In this document: one piece after another, positions 43,341 through 52,201 of the stretch
Position numbering within the stretch: position 1 is the stretch's first letter
Layout of the letters: each line of letters opens with the position of its first letter
Assembly: GCF_900626285.1 (NCBI RefSeq)
Contig: NZ_LR131147.1
Coordinates: 685,425 to 749,424, forward strand
DNA from: Intestinimonas massiliensis (ex Afouda et al. 2020)
GTDB lineage: Bacteria > Bacillota > Clostridia > Oscillospirales > Oscillospiraceae
DNA length: 64,000 nt
Reading direction: 5' to 3'
Notes under the pieces: generated by a model
What the model was told of the DNA's origin: nothing
The model's input: only the letters and a program-made list of their open reading frames with translations
Database searches by the model: none
Program-made: the position numbers and the translations under genes

Positions 43341-44182
43341 TCACAAAAAATCCGATGCAGCTAAAGGCTTTTATCAAAAAGAAAGCCGCAGAGAAAAAGA
43401 TTTCCGCTCAACTGATCATGCAAAACTATATGTTAGAGAGACTGCTGGAGCGGATCTCACTCTCAGCATATAAGCAGAATTTTATTTTGAAAGGCGGCTT
43501 CCTCATTTCCGCAATCGTCGGCCTTGACACACGGGCCACCATGGATTTGGATACCACGATCAAAGGCTTCACCCTAACACATGAAGCCATCCGAAGGATT
43601 TTTGAAGAAATCTGTGCTGTAGAGATTGCCGATGATGTGCGCTTCGAATTGGTGGATATTGCCGACATCCGCGAGGGTGATGATTATCCTGGGATTCGAG
43701 TTTCGCTGAAAGCAAATTATCCGCCAATCAGTGTCCCTTTGACTGTAGATGTGACGACCGGAGACATTATCACCCCACGAGAAATCGAATACACTTTTTC
43801 TTTGCTGTTTGACGACCGCTCCATCAGTATCCTGGCCTACAACCTCGAAACCGTATTGGCAGAGAAAATTGAAACCGTATTGTCCCGCAGTATTGCCAAC
43901 ACGCGGCCGAGAGATTTTTATGACATATATATTCTGTATTCTCTGCGGGGTGCCGAGTGCGATTCAAAAACACTGCTTCAGGCCCTGGAGCGCACAGCCA
44001 ATAAGCGAGGCAGCCAAAAAGTCCTCAACCTCTATCCGGATATTATTACCGAGATCCGCTCCAGTGAACAGCTTCGCAGTTTTTGGAAAAAATATCAGAG
44101 AGATTTTGATTACGCAAAAGATATTTCGTTTGATGATGCTTGTGATACGATTCAGCATATCATGGACACCATTATGAAATGA
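43337..44182 (+). CDS. abiEii: AbiEii nucleotidyltransferase-like toxin (type IV toxin-antitoxin)
   Basis: This 281-aa protein of the AbiEii/DUF1814 nucleotidyltransferase family has the catalytic patch FILKGGFLISAIVGLDTRAT followed by MDLDTTIKGF, and later KIETVLSRSIANTRPRDFYD. Members add nucleotides to tRNA or otherwise block growth, giving phage abortive infection or element maintenance. It is coupled to abiEi by an ATGA overlap. All key GG and DxD residues look intact. Confidence 0.9.
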   Translation: MITKNPMQLKAFIKKKAAEKKISAQLIMQNYMLERLLERISLSAYKQNFILKGGFLISAIVGLDTRATMDLDTTIKGFTLTHEAIRRIFEEICAVEIADDVRFELVDIADIREGDDYPGIRVSLKANYPPISVPLTVDVTTGDIITPREIEYTFSLLFDDRSISILAYNLETVLAEKIETVLSRSIANTRPRDFYDIYILYSLRGAECDSKTLLQALERTANKRGSQKVLNLYPDIITEIRSSEQLRSFWKKYQRDFDYAKDISFDDACDTIQHIMDTIMK

Positions 44183-44194
44183 GCGGCATCTGAA

Positions 44195-44262
44195 TTGGCA
44201 CAATCTTGCCCCTATATTGGCGCAGTCCTGCCCTTTCGCCGTAAATCCATATCTGTTATACT
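44195..44262 (+). promoter_or_regulatory. Tad operon upstream region: 22-bp-spaced direct repeats and -10 box
   Basis: Two 17-bp direct repeats, TTGGCACAATCTTGCCC (44195-44211) and TTGGCGCAGTCCTGCCC (44217-44233), differ at 3 positions and start 22 bp apart. A TATACT box follows at 44257-44262. The 22-bp spacing of TTGGC motifs also occurs before the rep-like gene (31276/31298), suggesting one regulator for both. Confidence 0.5.
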
Positions 44263-44282
44263 TGGTACAGTCAATACTTTGT

Positions 44283-44315
44283 AAAGCAGCCGCTCCGGCA
44301 GGGGGCGGCTGCTTT
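44283..44315 (+). terminator. Terminator-like hairpin in the Tad operon leader (possible attenuator)
   Basis: AAAGCAGCCGC pairs with GCGGCTGCTTT around a CCGGCAGGGG-type loop, followed by CATTT. It lies downstream of the -10 box and upstream of the first operon gene, so it can act as an attenuator or as the abiE terminator. Confidence 0.55.
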
Positions 44316-44375
44316 CATTTGTCAGAAAAGGTGGTGGTTCACATTCATACTTTCCTGCAGAAAGCCCGCAGGACA

Positions 44376-44798
44376 ATGAAGAGCGAGCGAGGTGAGGCCA
44401 ACTATTTCTCCACGGTGTTCTTCATCTTTATCGCCGTTGTCCTGCTGGCATTTATCATCGATCTGTTCGGTATCATCTCCACGAAGCAGGAGTTGGATCA
44501 CGCAGCCGATCAGATGGTAAAGCAGATCCAGCTGTCCGGTGGCATCAACAGCGAGACGGATTCTCTCTTTGAATTTCTGTGCTCGGAGATCGAGGGAGCG
44601 GAAAACATAACCTACTCCATCGACGCCACATACAAATCGCCCACACCTGCCGGAATGTCCAGGGCCATTCAGCTCGGGACTCCTTTCTATATCACCATTG
44701 AGGGTGAAGCAAAGTTGGGCGGCTTCTGGAATCTGGATTTGGTCAACATCACGGTGGTGGCCCGCGGCTCCGGCGTCAGCGAACACTACTGGAAGTGA
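44376..44798 (+). CDS. TadE-like pseudopilin (1)
   Basis: This protein of about 140 aa begins with a short basic stretch ending ERGE, then a hydrophobic helix (FSTVFFIFIAVVLLAFIIDL) and a KQELDHAADQMVKQIQLSGG segment, the layout of TadE/DUF4320-like minor pilins. The rest is a small beta-rich exported domain. The start is uncertain: ATG 44376 lacks a good ribosome site, and a GTG near 44334 would give an N-terminus more like that of the next gene. First gene of the Tad operon. Confidence 0.65.
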   Translation: MKSERGEANYFSTVFFIFIAVVLLAFIIDLFGIISTKQELDHAADQMVKQIQLSGGINSETDSLFEFLCSEIEGAENITYSIDATYKSPTPAGMSRAIQLGTPFYITIEGEAKLGGFWNLDLVNITVVARGSGVSEHYWK

Positions 44799-44806
44799 GG
44801 TGGCCT

Positions 44807-45307
44807 ATGAAGCATTTTATGCGGTGGCTGCGACGGCCACTCCGCAACGAGCGGGGTGAGATCACTTTCTTTGCCTGCTTTTTTGTGGTCGGCGTAGTGA
44901 TGCTCATTTCCTTTATTTTATTGTACGCCTCGGTGCGAATCACTTGTATCAACATCCGAAACGGCGCTAAAATGGAGCTGAACAACCTGAGCGCCACCAT
45001 CTATGCGGACACTTACCGCTCCCAACGGGAAACTAACTTTGAAGAGTACCTGCGCACCCTTTATTCCAGCAGTGACTACACGGAAATGCTGGAGGCCACG
45101 GTGGCAGGCGGACTTGCCTCCAAAATTCCGCTTTCCACGGACGACTACCAGGTATCCGACATCAGCCTGGAGTTCAATGTGGTGGGCGACCGAGTCGAGT
45201 ATATCTTCTATTGTGATGTGGAGTTCTATGTGCGGATGTTTGGGCACAACTACCCTACCATTACACAGCGGGTAGAGTTGACTGGCTACCATAACACCAA
45301 ATTTTAG
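44807..45307 (+). CDS. TadE/TadF-like pseudopilin (2)
   Basis: This 166-aa protein has a basic N-terminus (MKHFMRWLRRPLRNERGE), one hydrophobic helix (ITFFACFFVVGVVMLISFIL) and an exported domain of about 125 residues. It repeats the RGE-plus-helix design of the upstream gene. GAGG lies 6 bases before ATG 44807. Probably a prepilin-like subunit of the Tad machine; no transposon-type or enzymatic motif is present. Confidence 0.65.
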   Translation: MKHFMRWLRRPLRNERGEITFFACFFVVGVVMLISFILLYASVRITCINIRNGAKMELNNLSATIYADTYRSQRETNFEEYLRTLYSSSDYTEMLEATVAGGLASKIPLSTDDYQVSDISLEFNVVGDRVEYIFYCDVEFYVRMFGHNYPTITQRVELTGYHNTKF

Positions 45308-45380
45308 CGGCGCTGTTGAAACATCAGTAAGTTCCGCAGTATATGCTTTATATAACAGTAAAGAAGGAGTGTGGACACAC

Positions 45381-45953
45381 ATGAAAAAGTTTTTCCAATC
45401 CAAAGGCTTTATCGTTTCGGTCCTGGCCGTCCTCTGTGTTGCGATCCTGGGCGTCTGCTGGTTCGTAAGCCGGGATCGAACGGAGAATTTTAAGCCGGAT
45501 GAATCGCCTCCCAGCAGCACCACCAGCAATTGGTCGGACGGCGGCGCCCAAAACGGGGACGATTTCGGCGGAGCAGATGCGTATTCCCCTGGGCAGTCTC
45601 CCAGCTCTGAGGAGGAATACCCCAAGGTAACCTCCGAAACGGAAAGTGAAGTGGTGATCGACTTCACTGATACGGACAAGCCGGAGGAAACTCCGCCCCC
45701 TGCTCCGGAAGGCAAGACAGAGATCGCAGACCCCGGCAAAGATCACGATGTCAACCCCGACCCGTCTGTACCTCAAGTCACGGCGCCGCCGGCAGAAGAA
45801 TCCACTTCCAGTAATGAGCCGGCCCCCGGCTCCAGCAATGGCAGTGGTGCCGTCTACGATCCCGTCTTTGGGTGGGTGGTGCCCGGCGATGTGCAGCAGT
45901 CCACCGGCGGCAGCGATGGTGACCTGAACAAGCAAGTCGGAAACATGGGCTGA
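45381..45953 (+). CDS. Secreted or anchored low-complexity protein of the Tad operon
   Basis: This 190-aa protein has an N-terminal hydrophobic helix (FIVSVLAVLCVAILGVCWFV) and then about 160 residues rich in Ser, Pro, Glu, Asp and Gly, likely disordered and outside the cell. A short ordered motif closes the protein (VYDPVFGWVVPGDVQQSTGG). ATG 45381 follows AAGGAG. It lies between the pseudopilins and the large secreted protein. Function unknown. Confidence 0.6.
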   Translation: MKKFFQSKGFIVSVLAVLCVAILGVCWFVSRDRTENFKPDESPPSSTTSNWSDGGAQNGDDFGGADAYSPGQSPSSEEEYPKVTSETESEVVIDFTDTDKPEETPPPAPEGKTEIADPGKDHDVNPDPSVPQVTAPPAEESTSSNEPAPGSSNGSGAVYDPVFGWVVPGDVQQSTGGSDGDLNKQVGNMG

Positions 45954-46039
45954 TTGCCCCACAACTAAACACGGATCTCCAGGGCCGTCACAGCTATGTG
46001 GCGGCCCTTCAATTTTATATGATTGGAGTGTGATGTTAT

Positions 46040-47734
46040 TTGAAACGACTTCTCGCCCTCCTGTGCAGTCTGGCGCTGACCCTGTGCCTTGTTCCTGCCA
46101 CTGCTTTTGCTGCCGGCGGGAACGGCAACATTGACGGCGGCGGCGGTGGTATGGGCCAGGGCACCAGCACCAACTTCTGGAACCCGGGCAATGACGGTGT
46201 TCGCATTACGGTGGTAGATGCAGAGAGCGGCTCTGCCGTCTCTTCTCCGATTGACTTTTCCAACCGTACGCAGAAAAGCAGCATTCTGCACTTTGGTAAA
46301 GTCAATAAACTGCAATATCTGGCCGGTACCGGGCTTTCTCTTCAATCCGGCGTGGCCTATACCTGCATTAAGCCCACCCAGTCTATGCCCACAATCATCA
46401 GCAGTAGCGGGCAGAATAATATTGATGCCATCAAACGGTACTTCTGCTCAGAATATGCCTGCATGATGGTTGCTCAGGCAGCAGGTGTAGATTACGAGCG
46501 GATGATTGCCGGTGAATACAAGCTTCTGATCGAGCCCATCGCCTACTTTACCCACAATGGCCAGTATTACTGCATGACAGCAACTGAAGCTGGCCTGTAC
46601 GATCAGCTGGCGGGTGGTTCTCTGCGAAAGACTATGACCTCGCTCACCCATAAGAACTTGCCCTTGAGCATGTTTCTGGAGTTCAGTGACCTGGGCATTT
46701 CTGCATGGGGCGGCAGCACCACCGGGACGCAAAACAACTCCGACATCATCAATACCCTCGGCGTTGGCATCGTCTGGTTTGATGAAATCCCGCCCGAAGG
46801 CGAGATTGAGGCCCCTGATGTAGAGTATCGGGTAGATACCGATGTAATCACGACCGTGACACTTCGGACTGATACCGACCTTACACCGGATAACCCCGCT
46901 TCAGTGACTTTTTCTATTCTCGGCACATCCTACCGGGTCAACAATATCGTGATTCCGGCTGGCGACAGCCAGAAAGTCTGGGTCAAATGGCACACTCCCT
47001 CCACTCCCCAGACAGTCACTATAACGGTATCCGTCAGCGGCGCTTATACCGCTCAGGATACCTTTGTGGCGAAAATCGTAGATCTGAACGAACACATCCC
47101 GCCCGATCCCGTAGCTACGGATACCAATCCGAGCTATACACTGCCTTCCCTTCCCAGCGAAACACAGAAACTGACCGCCAACTGGGGTGTTTGGAGCTGT
47201 TACTGGGTGCCGGTATGGGTATGGTGTGACCACGGAGAAGATGGTGGTCACTGGGTCGATGAAGGATATTGGGAGTATGAATACACCGGTTACTCCGCTT
47301 CAATCAGCGGAGTCATGTCTCTGATGCCGGATGATATTGTACCGACTGCCTCCGGCAAGGCCATGAAGAGCGGGTATGGCGTCAAGCAGGATGTGACCGC
47401 AACGCTCTCTACCGATGCCCCCACCAGTCACATTACCCATCCGCAGACGGCGTTTTCTGTGTTTCCGGAATTCCAGTACCAAACCTATCTGCGTCTTCTG
47501 CAGCGGGTGTCCAGTGGTCGAAGTGCAAAATTCACTTTCCAGCCCAACGATTTCTCCACTTACAACAGAACGGTGCATTTTACGCCTATCTGGTTCCCGG
47601 ATTCTACCAACTACACAGTATTTACTCAGGTTTGGGACACGTGGACACCGGATGTGATGCTGAGCATCAACCTGAACGATTATGTATCGATCAACGGGAG
47701 CCTCTATGATGACTGGTATACCAATCGAGAATAG
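46040..47734 (+). CDS. Large secreted protein of the Tad operon (candidate pilus-associated adhesin)
   Basis: The 564-aa product has a clear signal peptide (LLALLCSLALTLCLVPATAF, cut near AFAAGG), a Gly-rich stretch and a long beta-rich ectodomain including a Trp/Tyr-rich segment (VWSCYWVPVWVWCDHGEDGG) near residue 395. There is no LPxTG motif or C-terminal anchor. The start is TTG 46040 after GGAG. Its place among the Tad genes suggests a surface component delivered or displayed by the pilus. Its end overlaps the prepilin peptidase start by 29 bp. Confidence 0.6.
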   Translation: MKRLLALLCSLALTLCLVPATAFAAGGNGNIDGGGGGMGQGTSTNFWNPGNDGVRITVVDAESGSAVSSPIDFSNRTQKSSILHFGKVNKLQYLAGTGLSLQSGVAYTCIKPTQSMPTIISSSGQNNIDAIKRYFCSEYACMMVAQAAGVDYERMIAGEYKLLIEPIAYFTHNGQYYCMTATEAGLYDQLAGGSLRKTMTSLTHKNLPLSMFLEFSDLGISAWGGSTTGTQNNSDIINTLGVGIVWFDEIPPEGEIEAPDVEYRVDTDVITTVTLRTDTDLTPDNPASVTFSILGTSYRVNNIVIPAGDSQKVWVKWHTPSTPQTVTITVSVSGAYTAQDTFVAKIVDLNEHIPPDPVATDTNPSYTLPSLPSETQKLTANWGVWSCYWVPVWVWCDHGEDGGHWVDEGYWEYEYTGYSASISGVMSLMPDDIVPTASGKAMKSGYGVKQDVTATLSTDAPTSHITHPQTAFSVFPEFQYQTYLRLLQRVSSGRSAKFTFQPNDFSTYNRTVHFTPIWFPDSTNYTVFTQVWDTWTPDVMLSINLNDYVSINGSLYDDWYTNRE

Positions 47735-48218
47735 TATCTGGTCGGCATATCTGCTCACCGCGTTTTTGGTGATTGTCGGTTTTGCCTTCTACGATATCTT
47801 TCATCGGCGAGTGCCCGACCGGGCGCTCGTCTTTTTTATCCCGCTGGCTGCGGCGGCGCCGCTGATTAAAGCGTGGTTCGCACTGGACTGCGGACAACCT
47901 CCGCTTTGGCTCTGGCCGATATTCGCAAAGTCCTTAATAGGTGCTCTGCTTGGATTCAGTATTCCTCTGGCTGCTGCCATGGCGACTGGAGGGACCGGCA
48001 TGGGCGGCGGTGACATCAAATTCTGCGGTGTGCTGGGACTCATCTATGGTCCTTCCGGTATGTCCATCGTTTTTCTGGTCTCCGCAGTATGTGCTATGCC
48101 CATCATTTTGATGATTCGGCGGATTTACCGGGATCGGCGCCCTTTGTCCATCCCGTTTCTACCTTTTCTGGCCTGCGGCTGCTCTGCGGCGACATTGGCC
48201 GAACTATTTTTGCATTAG
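47706..48218 (+). CDS. Prepilin peptidase (A24 family, TadV/CpaA-like)
   Basis: This 170-aa, six-helix membrane aspartyl protease processes type IV/Flp prepilins. The two catalytic Asp lie in FYDIFHRRVPDR (near residue 26) and in GMGGGDIKFCGVLG, the GxGD motif. It is short, lacking the N-methylation domain, as in TadV. ATG 47706 has GGGAG a few bases upstream. Its substrate is probably the Flp-like pilin at 53.5 kb and the pseudopilins. Confidence 0.88.
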   Translation: MMTGIPIENSIWSAYLLTAFLVIVGFAFYDIFHRRVPDRALVFFIPLAAAAPLIKAWFALDCGQPPLWLWPIFAKSLIGALLGFSIPLAAAMATGGTGMGGGDIKFCGVLGLIYGPSGMSIVFLVSAVCAMPIILMIRRIYRDRRPLSIPFLPFLACGCSAATLAELFLH

Positions 48219-48230
48219 GAGATTATGCTT

Positions 48231-49070
48231 ATGAAATTGAACAACCGTTTTATCTTCGGCATTTTGTCCCTGGTCCTGGCAGCAGTCATTGCCTTTGTTG
48301 CCCTCCCCACCATCGCCCGCCAGACCAACGGAAAAGCCGAAATCGTCCGTATCACGCAGCCGGTGCTGAAAGGCGAAAAAATCACCTCGGACAATGCCGA
48401 GGTTGTGGAAGTTGGCGGCTACAATCTGCCCTCCAATGTTGCGCACAGTCTCAGCGATGTGGAGGGCCTGTATGTAACCGCGGATCTGGCTGCGGGTGAC
48501 TACATCCTTACCAGCAAGGTCAGCAGTGTTCCGGTTTCTTCGGATGTGGCACTCAATGACATCCCTTCTGGAAAGGTAGCTATCTCAATGACTGTTAAGA
48601 CGCTGGCCTCCGGCCTCTCTGACAAGCTCCAGCCCAACGACATCATTCGGATCTATCACTTCCTGGAGACAGCAGAAGAGGTCCCGGAGCTCCGCTTTGT
48701 TAAAGTGCTGTCGGTTACCGATTCCGATGGCGTCAATGTGGACAACACCAAGGAGCCCACGGAGGATGAAGAGCGGCAGCAGTCTGCCACTATCACAGTT
48801 CTGGCAACGCCTGAGCAAGCCCGGATCATCACAGAGATGGAAAATGACGGCGTTTCCCATGTTGCCCTGATCTCCCGTAACAACGATCAACTGGCTGAAG
48901 AACTTCTGGCAGCGCAGGACAAAACCCTGCAGGAGATCTATTTTCCCGAAACGCTGACGGAAGATGGTGAGACTACGGAGGGCAGCGAGCCTACGGCCGA
49001 GGACGGTTCTGAGGCGCCGGACAGCGGCGCCGAAACGCCCCCCGCGGACACCAGCCAACCGGCTGAGTAA
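48231..49070 (+). CDS. CpaB/RcpC-like Tad assembly protein (SAF domain)
   Basis: This 279-aa protein has an N-terminal membrane anchor (FIFGILSLVLAAVIAFVALP) followed by an SAF domain (about 40-110, RITQPVLKGEKITSDNAEVV, LAAGDYILTSKVSS) and a second RcpC-like domain (about 115-220). The C-terminal 50 residues are acidic low complexity. CpaB-type proteins are periplasmic or surface Tad components that interact with the pilus or cell-wall glycans. AGGAG is 9 bases before ATG 48231. Confidence 0.8.
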   Translation: MKLNNRFIFGILSLVLAAVIAFVALPTIARQTNGKAEIVRITQPVLKGEKITSDNAEVVEVGGYNLPSNVAHSLSDVEGLYVTADLAAGDYILTSKVSSVPVSSDVALNDIPSGKVAISMTVKTLASGLSDKLQPNDIIRIYHFLETAEEVPELRFVKVLSVTDSDGVNVDNTKEPTEDEERQQSATITVLATPEQARIITEMENDGVSHVALISRNNDQLAEELLAAQDKTLQEIYFPETLTEDGETTEGSEPTAEDGSEAPDSGAETPPADTSQPAE

Positions 49071-49089
49071 CAGAAGGAGGTCGGAAACG

Positions 49090-49896
49090 ATGGGAAAAGT
49101 CATTACTGTCTGGGGCAGTCCCGGAAGCGGGAAAAGTATGTTTTCCTGCATTCTTGCAAAAGCCCTGACCCGAGATAAGCGGAAAGCCATCATCATCAAC
49201 GCGGAGATCAGCGTTCCCATGCTCCCGGTCTGGCTGCCGGATCAGATCATTCAGACCAACGCCTCGGTGGGCCAGGTTCTCAGCAGCGTAGAGATCGATA
49301 CCTCGCTGGTGGCAAGCCATGTCACGGTTCTGAAAAGCTATCCGTTTATTGGCCTGATGGGGTATTCCGCCGGTGAGAATCCTCTGAGTTACCCGGAAAT
49401 CAAATACGCCATGGTACTCCAGCTGGTCAATGCGGCAGCCAAACTGGTGGATTTCGTCATTTTGGACTGCAGTTCCAACATGACCAATGTGTTCACACCG
49501 GCGGCCATTGAATCCGGTGATCTGGTCATCAGACTGCTCACCCCTGATTTGAAAGGGATCAACTACTTGAAGGCCCATCAGCCGCTGCTGGTGGATGGAC
49601 GTTTTCACTACGATCAGCACCTGACCTTTGCCGGTATGGCCCGGCCGTTCCACGCTCTGGATGAAATGGGGTATATCATCGGAGGATTTGATGGTTTGCT
49701 CCCCTACGGCAAGGAAATCGACCGTTGTGCCACTGAGGGCGGCATGTTCCAGGCCATCAAATATTGCAATCCCAAGTACACCGCTTCGCTCAACAAGGTG
49801 CTGGACGCACTGGAGCAGATGGAGTTGGCGAAACAGGCCGCAGAAGAATATCCTGACGATGAGGAAGAGTTCGAGGAGGACGATGCCGATGAATAA
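49090..49896 (+). CDS. CpaE/TadZ-like ATPase
   Basis: This 268-aa MinD/ParA-superfamily-like protein has a P-loop GSPGSGKS at residues 9-16. A Switch-like VDFVILDCSSNM lies near residue 120. TadZ/CpaE proteins localise the Tad machine at the membrane. GGAGGTCGGAAACG precedes ATG 49090. It overlaps tadA by 8 bp. The tail is acidic (DDEEEFEEDDADE). Confidence 0.82.
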   Translation: MGKVITVWGSPGSGKSMFSCILAKALTRDKRKAIIINAEISVPMLPVWLPDQIIQTNASVGQVLSSVEIDTSLVASHVTVLKSYPFIGLMGYSAGENPLSYPEIKYAMVLQLVNAAAKLVDFVILDCSSNMTNVFTPAAIESGDLVIRLLTPDLKGINYLKAHQPLLVDGRFHYDQHLTFAGMARPFHALDEMGYIIGGFDGLLPYGKEIDRCATEGGMFQAIKYCNPKYTASLNKVLDALEQMELAKQAAEEYPDDEEEFEEDDADE

Positions 49897-51265
49897 CCTC
49901 AACGACATATTCTTTGCGCCTGCCGCCAATCAGGATCTGACCTATGACCAGGTGTTGGAGGATGTGCAGCGGTATTTTGCCGAGAATCACGCATCCACTA
50001 TTGCCGAAGCTGGCGAAGCTAATGCCGAGCGGGCCACGGCCTTGCTGAAAGAACTGATGGTGCAGTACATCGTCAAACGCAAATATGCTATCAGCGGGCT
50101 GACCACCGAGCAGCTTTGCGAGCAGCTCTATGAAGATATGGCCGGGTACTCCTTTTTGAAGAAATGGATCTACAAGCCCGGCATCGAAGAAGTCAATATC
50201 AATGCCTACAATGACATTGAGGTGATCGAGGCCGGCGGCCGCAGCATCAAGATCCCGGACAAGTTTTCTTCTCCGCAGCACGCCATTGATGTGGTGCGGC
50301 GTATGCTCAACGCCTGCGGCATGGTCATCGACGATACGATGCCCAGCGTGGTGGGGTTTCTGGATAAGAACATCCGTATCTCCGTGGATAAGACCCCTAT
50401 CGTGGACCCGGATGTTGGTATCAATGCCTCCATCCGTATCGTCAATCAGCAGACGGTCTCTGAACAGAAGCTTCTGGATTCCGGCAGCGCCACAGCTGAG
50501 ATGCTTCACTTCCTGATGGCCTGTATTCGGTACGGTGTCAGTGTGTGCATCGCCGGTTCCACGGGTTCCGGCAAGACTACCATCATGGCCTGGCTGCTCT
50601 CCAATGTACCCAACAACCAGCGCCTCATTACCATCGAGGAGGGCAGCCGTGAGTTTGATTTGGTCAAACGGGACGAGAACGGCAACATCCTGAATTCTGT
50701 CATCCACCTGCTGACCCGCCCCAGCGAGAATCCGGCTCTGAACATCAACCAGGACTTCCTCTTGGAGCGGGTTCTGCGCAAGCATCCCAATGTGATCGGC
50801 GTCGGTGAGATGCGGTCTGCGGCGGAAAGTCTGTCTGCAGCAGAGAGCTCTCGAACCGGCCACACGGTCTGCACCACCATCCACTCCAATTCCTGCAACA
50901 GCACATACCGCAGAATGATGACCCTCGCCAAGCGCAAATACAGTATGGATGACTCTGTGCTCATGGAAATCATGGTAGAGGCCTACCCCATCGTGGTGTT
51001 CACCAAACAGCTGGAGGATCGCTCCCGCAAAATCATGGAAATCCTGGAGGGTGAGGACTTCCGAGATGGTCAGCTCGTCTCCCACACACTATATAAGTTT
51101 GAGGTAGAGGACAATGTGACCGATAGGGATGGGAATGTCCGTGTGGTCGGGCACCATCGGAAGGTCGGCCTGATCTCCGACACTTTGAAAAAGCGCCTGC
51201 TGGACAACGGTATTTCCAACAAGGAATTGGCTGAGTTCATGCAGCCCCCTAAGGAGGTGGATTAA
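49889..51265 (+). CDS. tadA: TadA/CpaF secretion ATPase
   Basis: This 458-aa hexameric type II/IV secretion ATPase powers pilus extension. It has an N-terminal domain (1-190) and a RecA-like core with Walker A GSTGSGKTT (about 222-230), an Asp box, Walker B-like VIGVGEMRSAAE and a His box (HTVCTTIHSNS). ATG 49889 has GAGGAGG 9 bases upstream; an in-frame ATG two codons earlier is too close. The gene overlaps the cpaE-like gene and is 4 bp from tadB. Confidence 0.94.
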   Translation: MNNLNDIFFAPAANQDLTYDQVLEDVQRYFAENHASTIAEAGEANAERATALLKELMVQYIVKRKYAISGLTTEQLCEQLYEDMAGYSFLKKWIYKPGIEEVNINAYNDIEVIEAGGRSIKIPDKFSSPQHAIDVVRRMLNACGMVIDDTMPSVVGFLDKNIRISVDKTPIVDPDVGINASIRIVNQQTVSEQKLLDSGSATAEMLHFLMACIRYGVSVCIAGSTGSGKTTIMAWLLSNVPNNQRLITIEEGSREFDLVKRDENGNILNSVIHLLTRPSENPALNINQDFLLERVLRKHPNVIGVGEMRSAAESLSAAESSRTGHTVCTTIHSNSCNSTYRRMMTLAKRKYSMDDSVLMEIMVEAYPIVVFTKQLEDRSRKIMEILEGEDFRDGQLVSHTLYKFEVEDNVTDRDGNVRVVGHHRKVGLISDTLKKRLLDNGISNKELAEFMQPPKEVD

Positions 51266-51268
51266 GCA

Positions 51269-52201
51269 TTGCAGTGGATCTATATCATATGTTTTTCGCT
51301 TATCAGCGCGGGCCTCCTGGCTTTGTTCGGTGTGCGCCCGGGCGATTTCATTGACGCTCTCTTCCGCTCCCAGCGCAAAGCGGCCACATTGTCTGATGAA
51401 CTCAATGTTCTGATGGGCACACCCGCCAAGGGATTCTTCAATCAGGATTATGAGCTGAAGCAGATCCTGAAAGGCACCGGCCGGTCTGACCGTTATGAGG
51501 CCGTCAAACGGCTGTCGCTTATCCTATTTGCGGTGGGTGCCGTACTGGCGCTGCTCATCAATAATGTGTATATGGTGCCGATTCTGGGCATTGGATTTTC
51601 CCTTGCCCCCATTTGGTACCTGCGAAGTACCGCCGCCAGCTACAAGAAGCATCTCAATGAGGAACTGGAGACCGCCATCTCCATCATCACCACCTCTTAT
51701 CTGCGCACCGAGGATCTGATCCGGGCTGTCAAAGAGAACCTGCCCTACATCAACGAGCCGGTAAAGGCCAATTTTGAAGCTTTCGTCTACGAGGCGGAGC
51801 TGATTAACGCCAATCTGACAAGCGCCATCAACTCCCTCAAGATGAAGATACCCAACCGGGTCTTTCATGAGTGGTGCAACATCTTGATTCAGTGCCAGTC
51901 TGATCGTTCCATGAAAAACACGCTGCCCACCATTGCCCAAAAGTTCAGTGATGTGCGTGTGGTACAGTCTGAACTGGAAGCCATGATGCAGGGGCCGCGC
52001 CGGGAAGCTATCACAATGATGTTCCTGGTGATCGCCAATGTGCCGCTGCTCTATTTCCTGAACAAAGACTGGTTCCATACCCTCATTTTTACGACTCCCG
52101 GTAAAATCGCTCTGGCGATCTGTGCAGCCATCATTCTGTTTGCTTTGACCCAGATCATGAAGCTGAGCAAACCCATTGAATACGGAGGTGACGGCGCATG
52201 A
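51269..52201 (+). CDS. tadB: TadB-like inner-membrane platform protein (GspF family)
   Basis: This 310-aa protein has an N-terminal helix, paired helices near 75-115, a cytosolic T2SF domain (SYKKHLNEELETAISIITTS ...) and two C-terminal helices. GspF/TadB proteins form the membrane platform for TadA. The start is TTG 51269, with AAGGAGGTGG upstream. The stop overlaps the tadC start. Confidence 0.85.
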   Translation: MQWIYIICFSLISAGLLALFGVRPGDFIDALFRSQRKAATLSDELNVLMGTPAKGFFNQDYELKQILKGTGRSDRYEAVKRLSLILFAVGAVLALLINNVYMVPILGIGFSLAPIWYLRSTAASYKKHLNEELETAISIITTSYLRTEDLIRAVKENLPYINEPVKANFEAFVYEAELINANLTSAINSLKMKIPNRVFHEWCNILIQCQSDRSMKNTLPTIAQKFSDVRVVQSELEAMMQGPRREAITMMFLVIANVPLLYFLNKDWFHTLIFTTPGKIALAICAAIILFALTQIMKLSKPIEYGGDGA

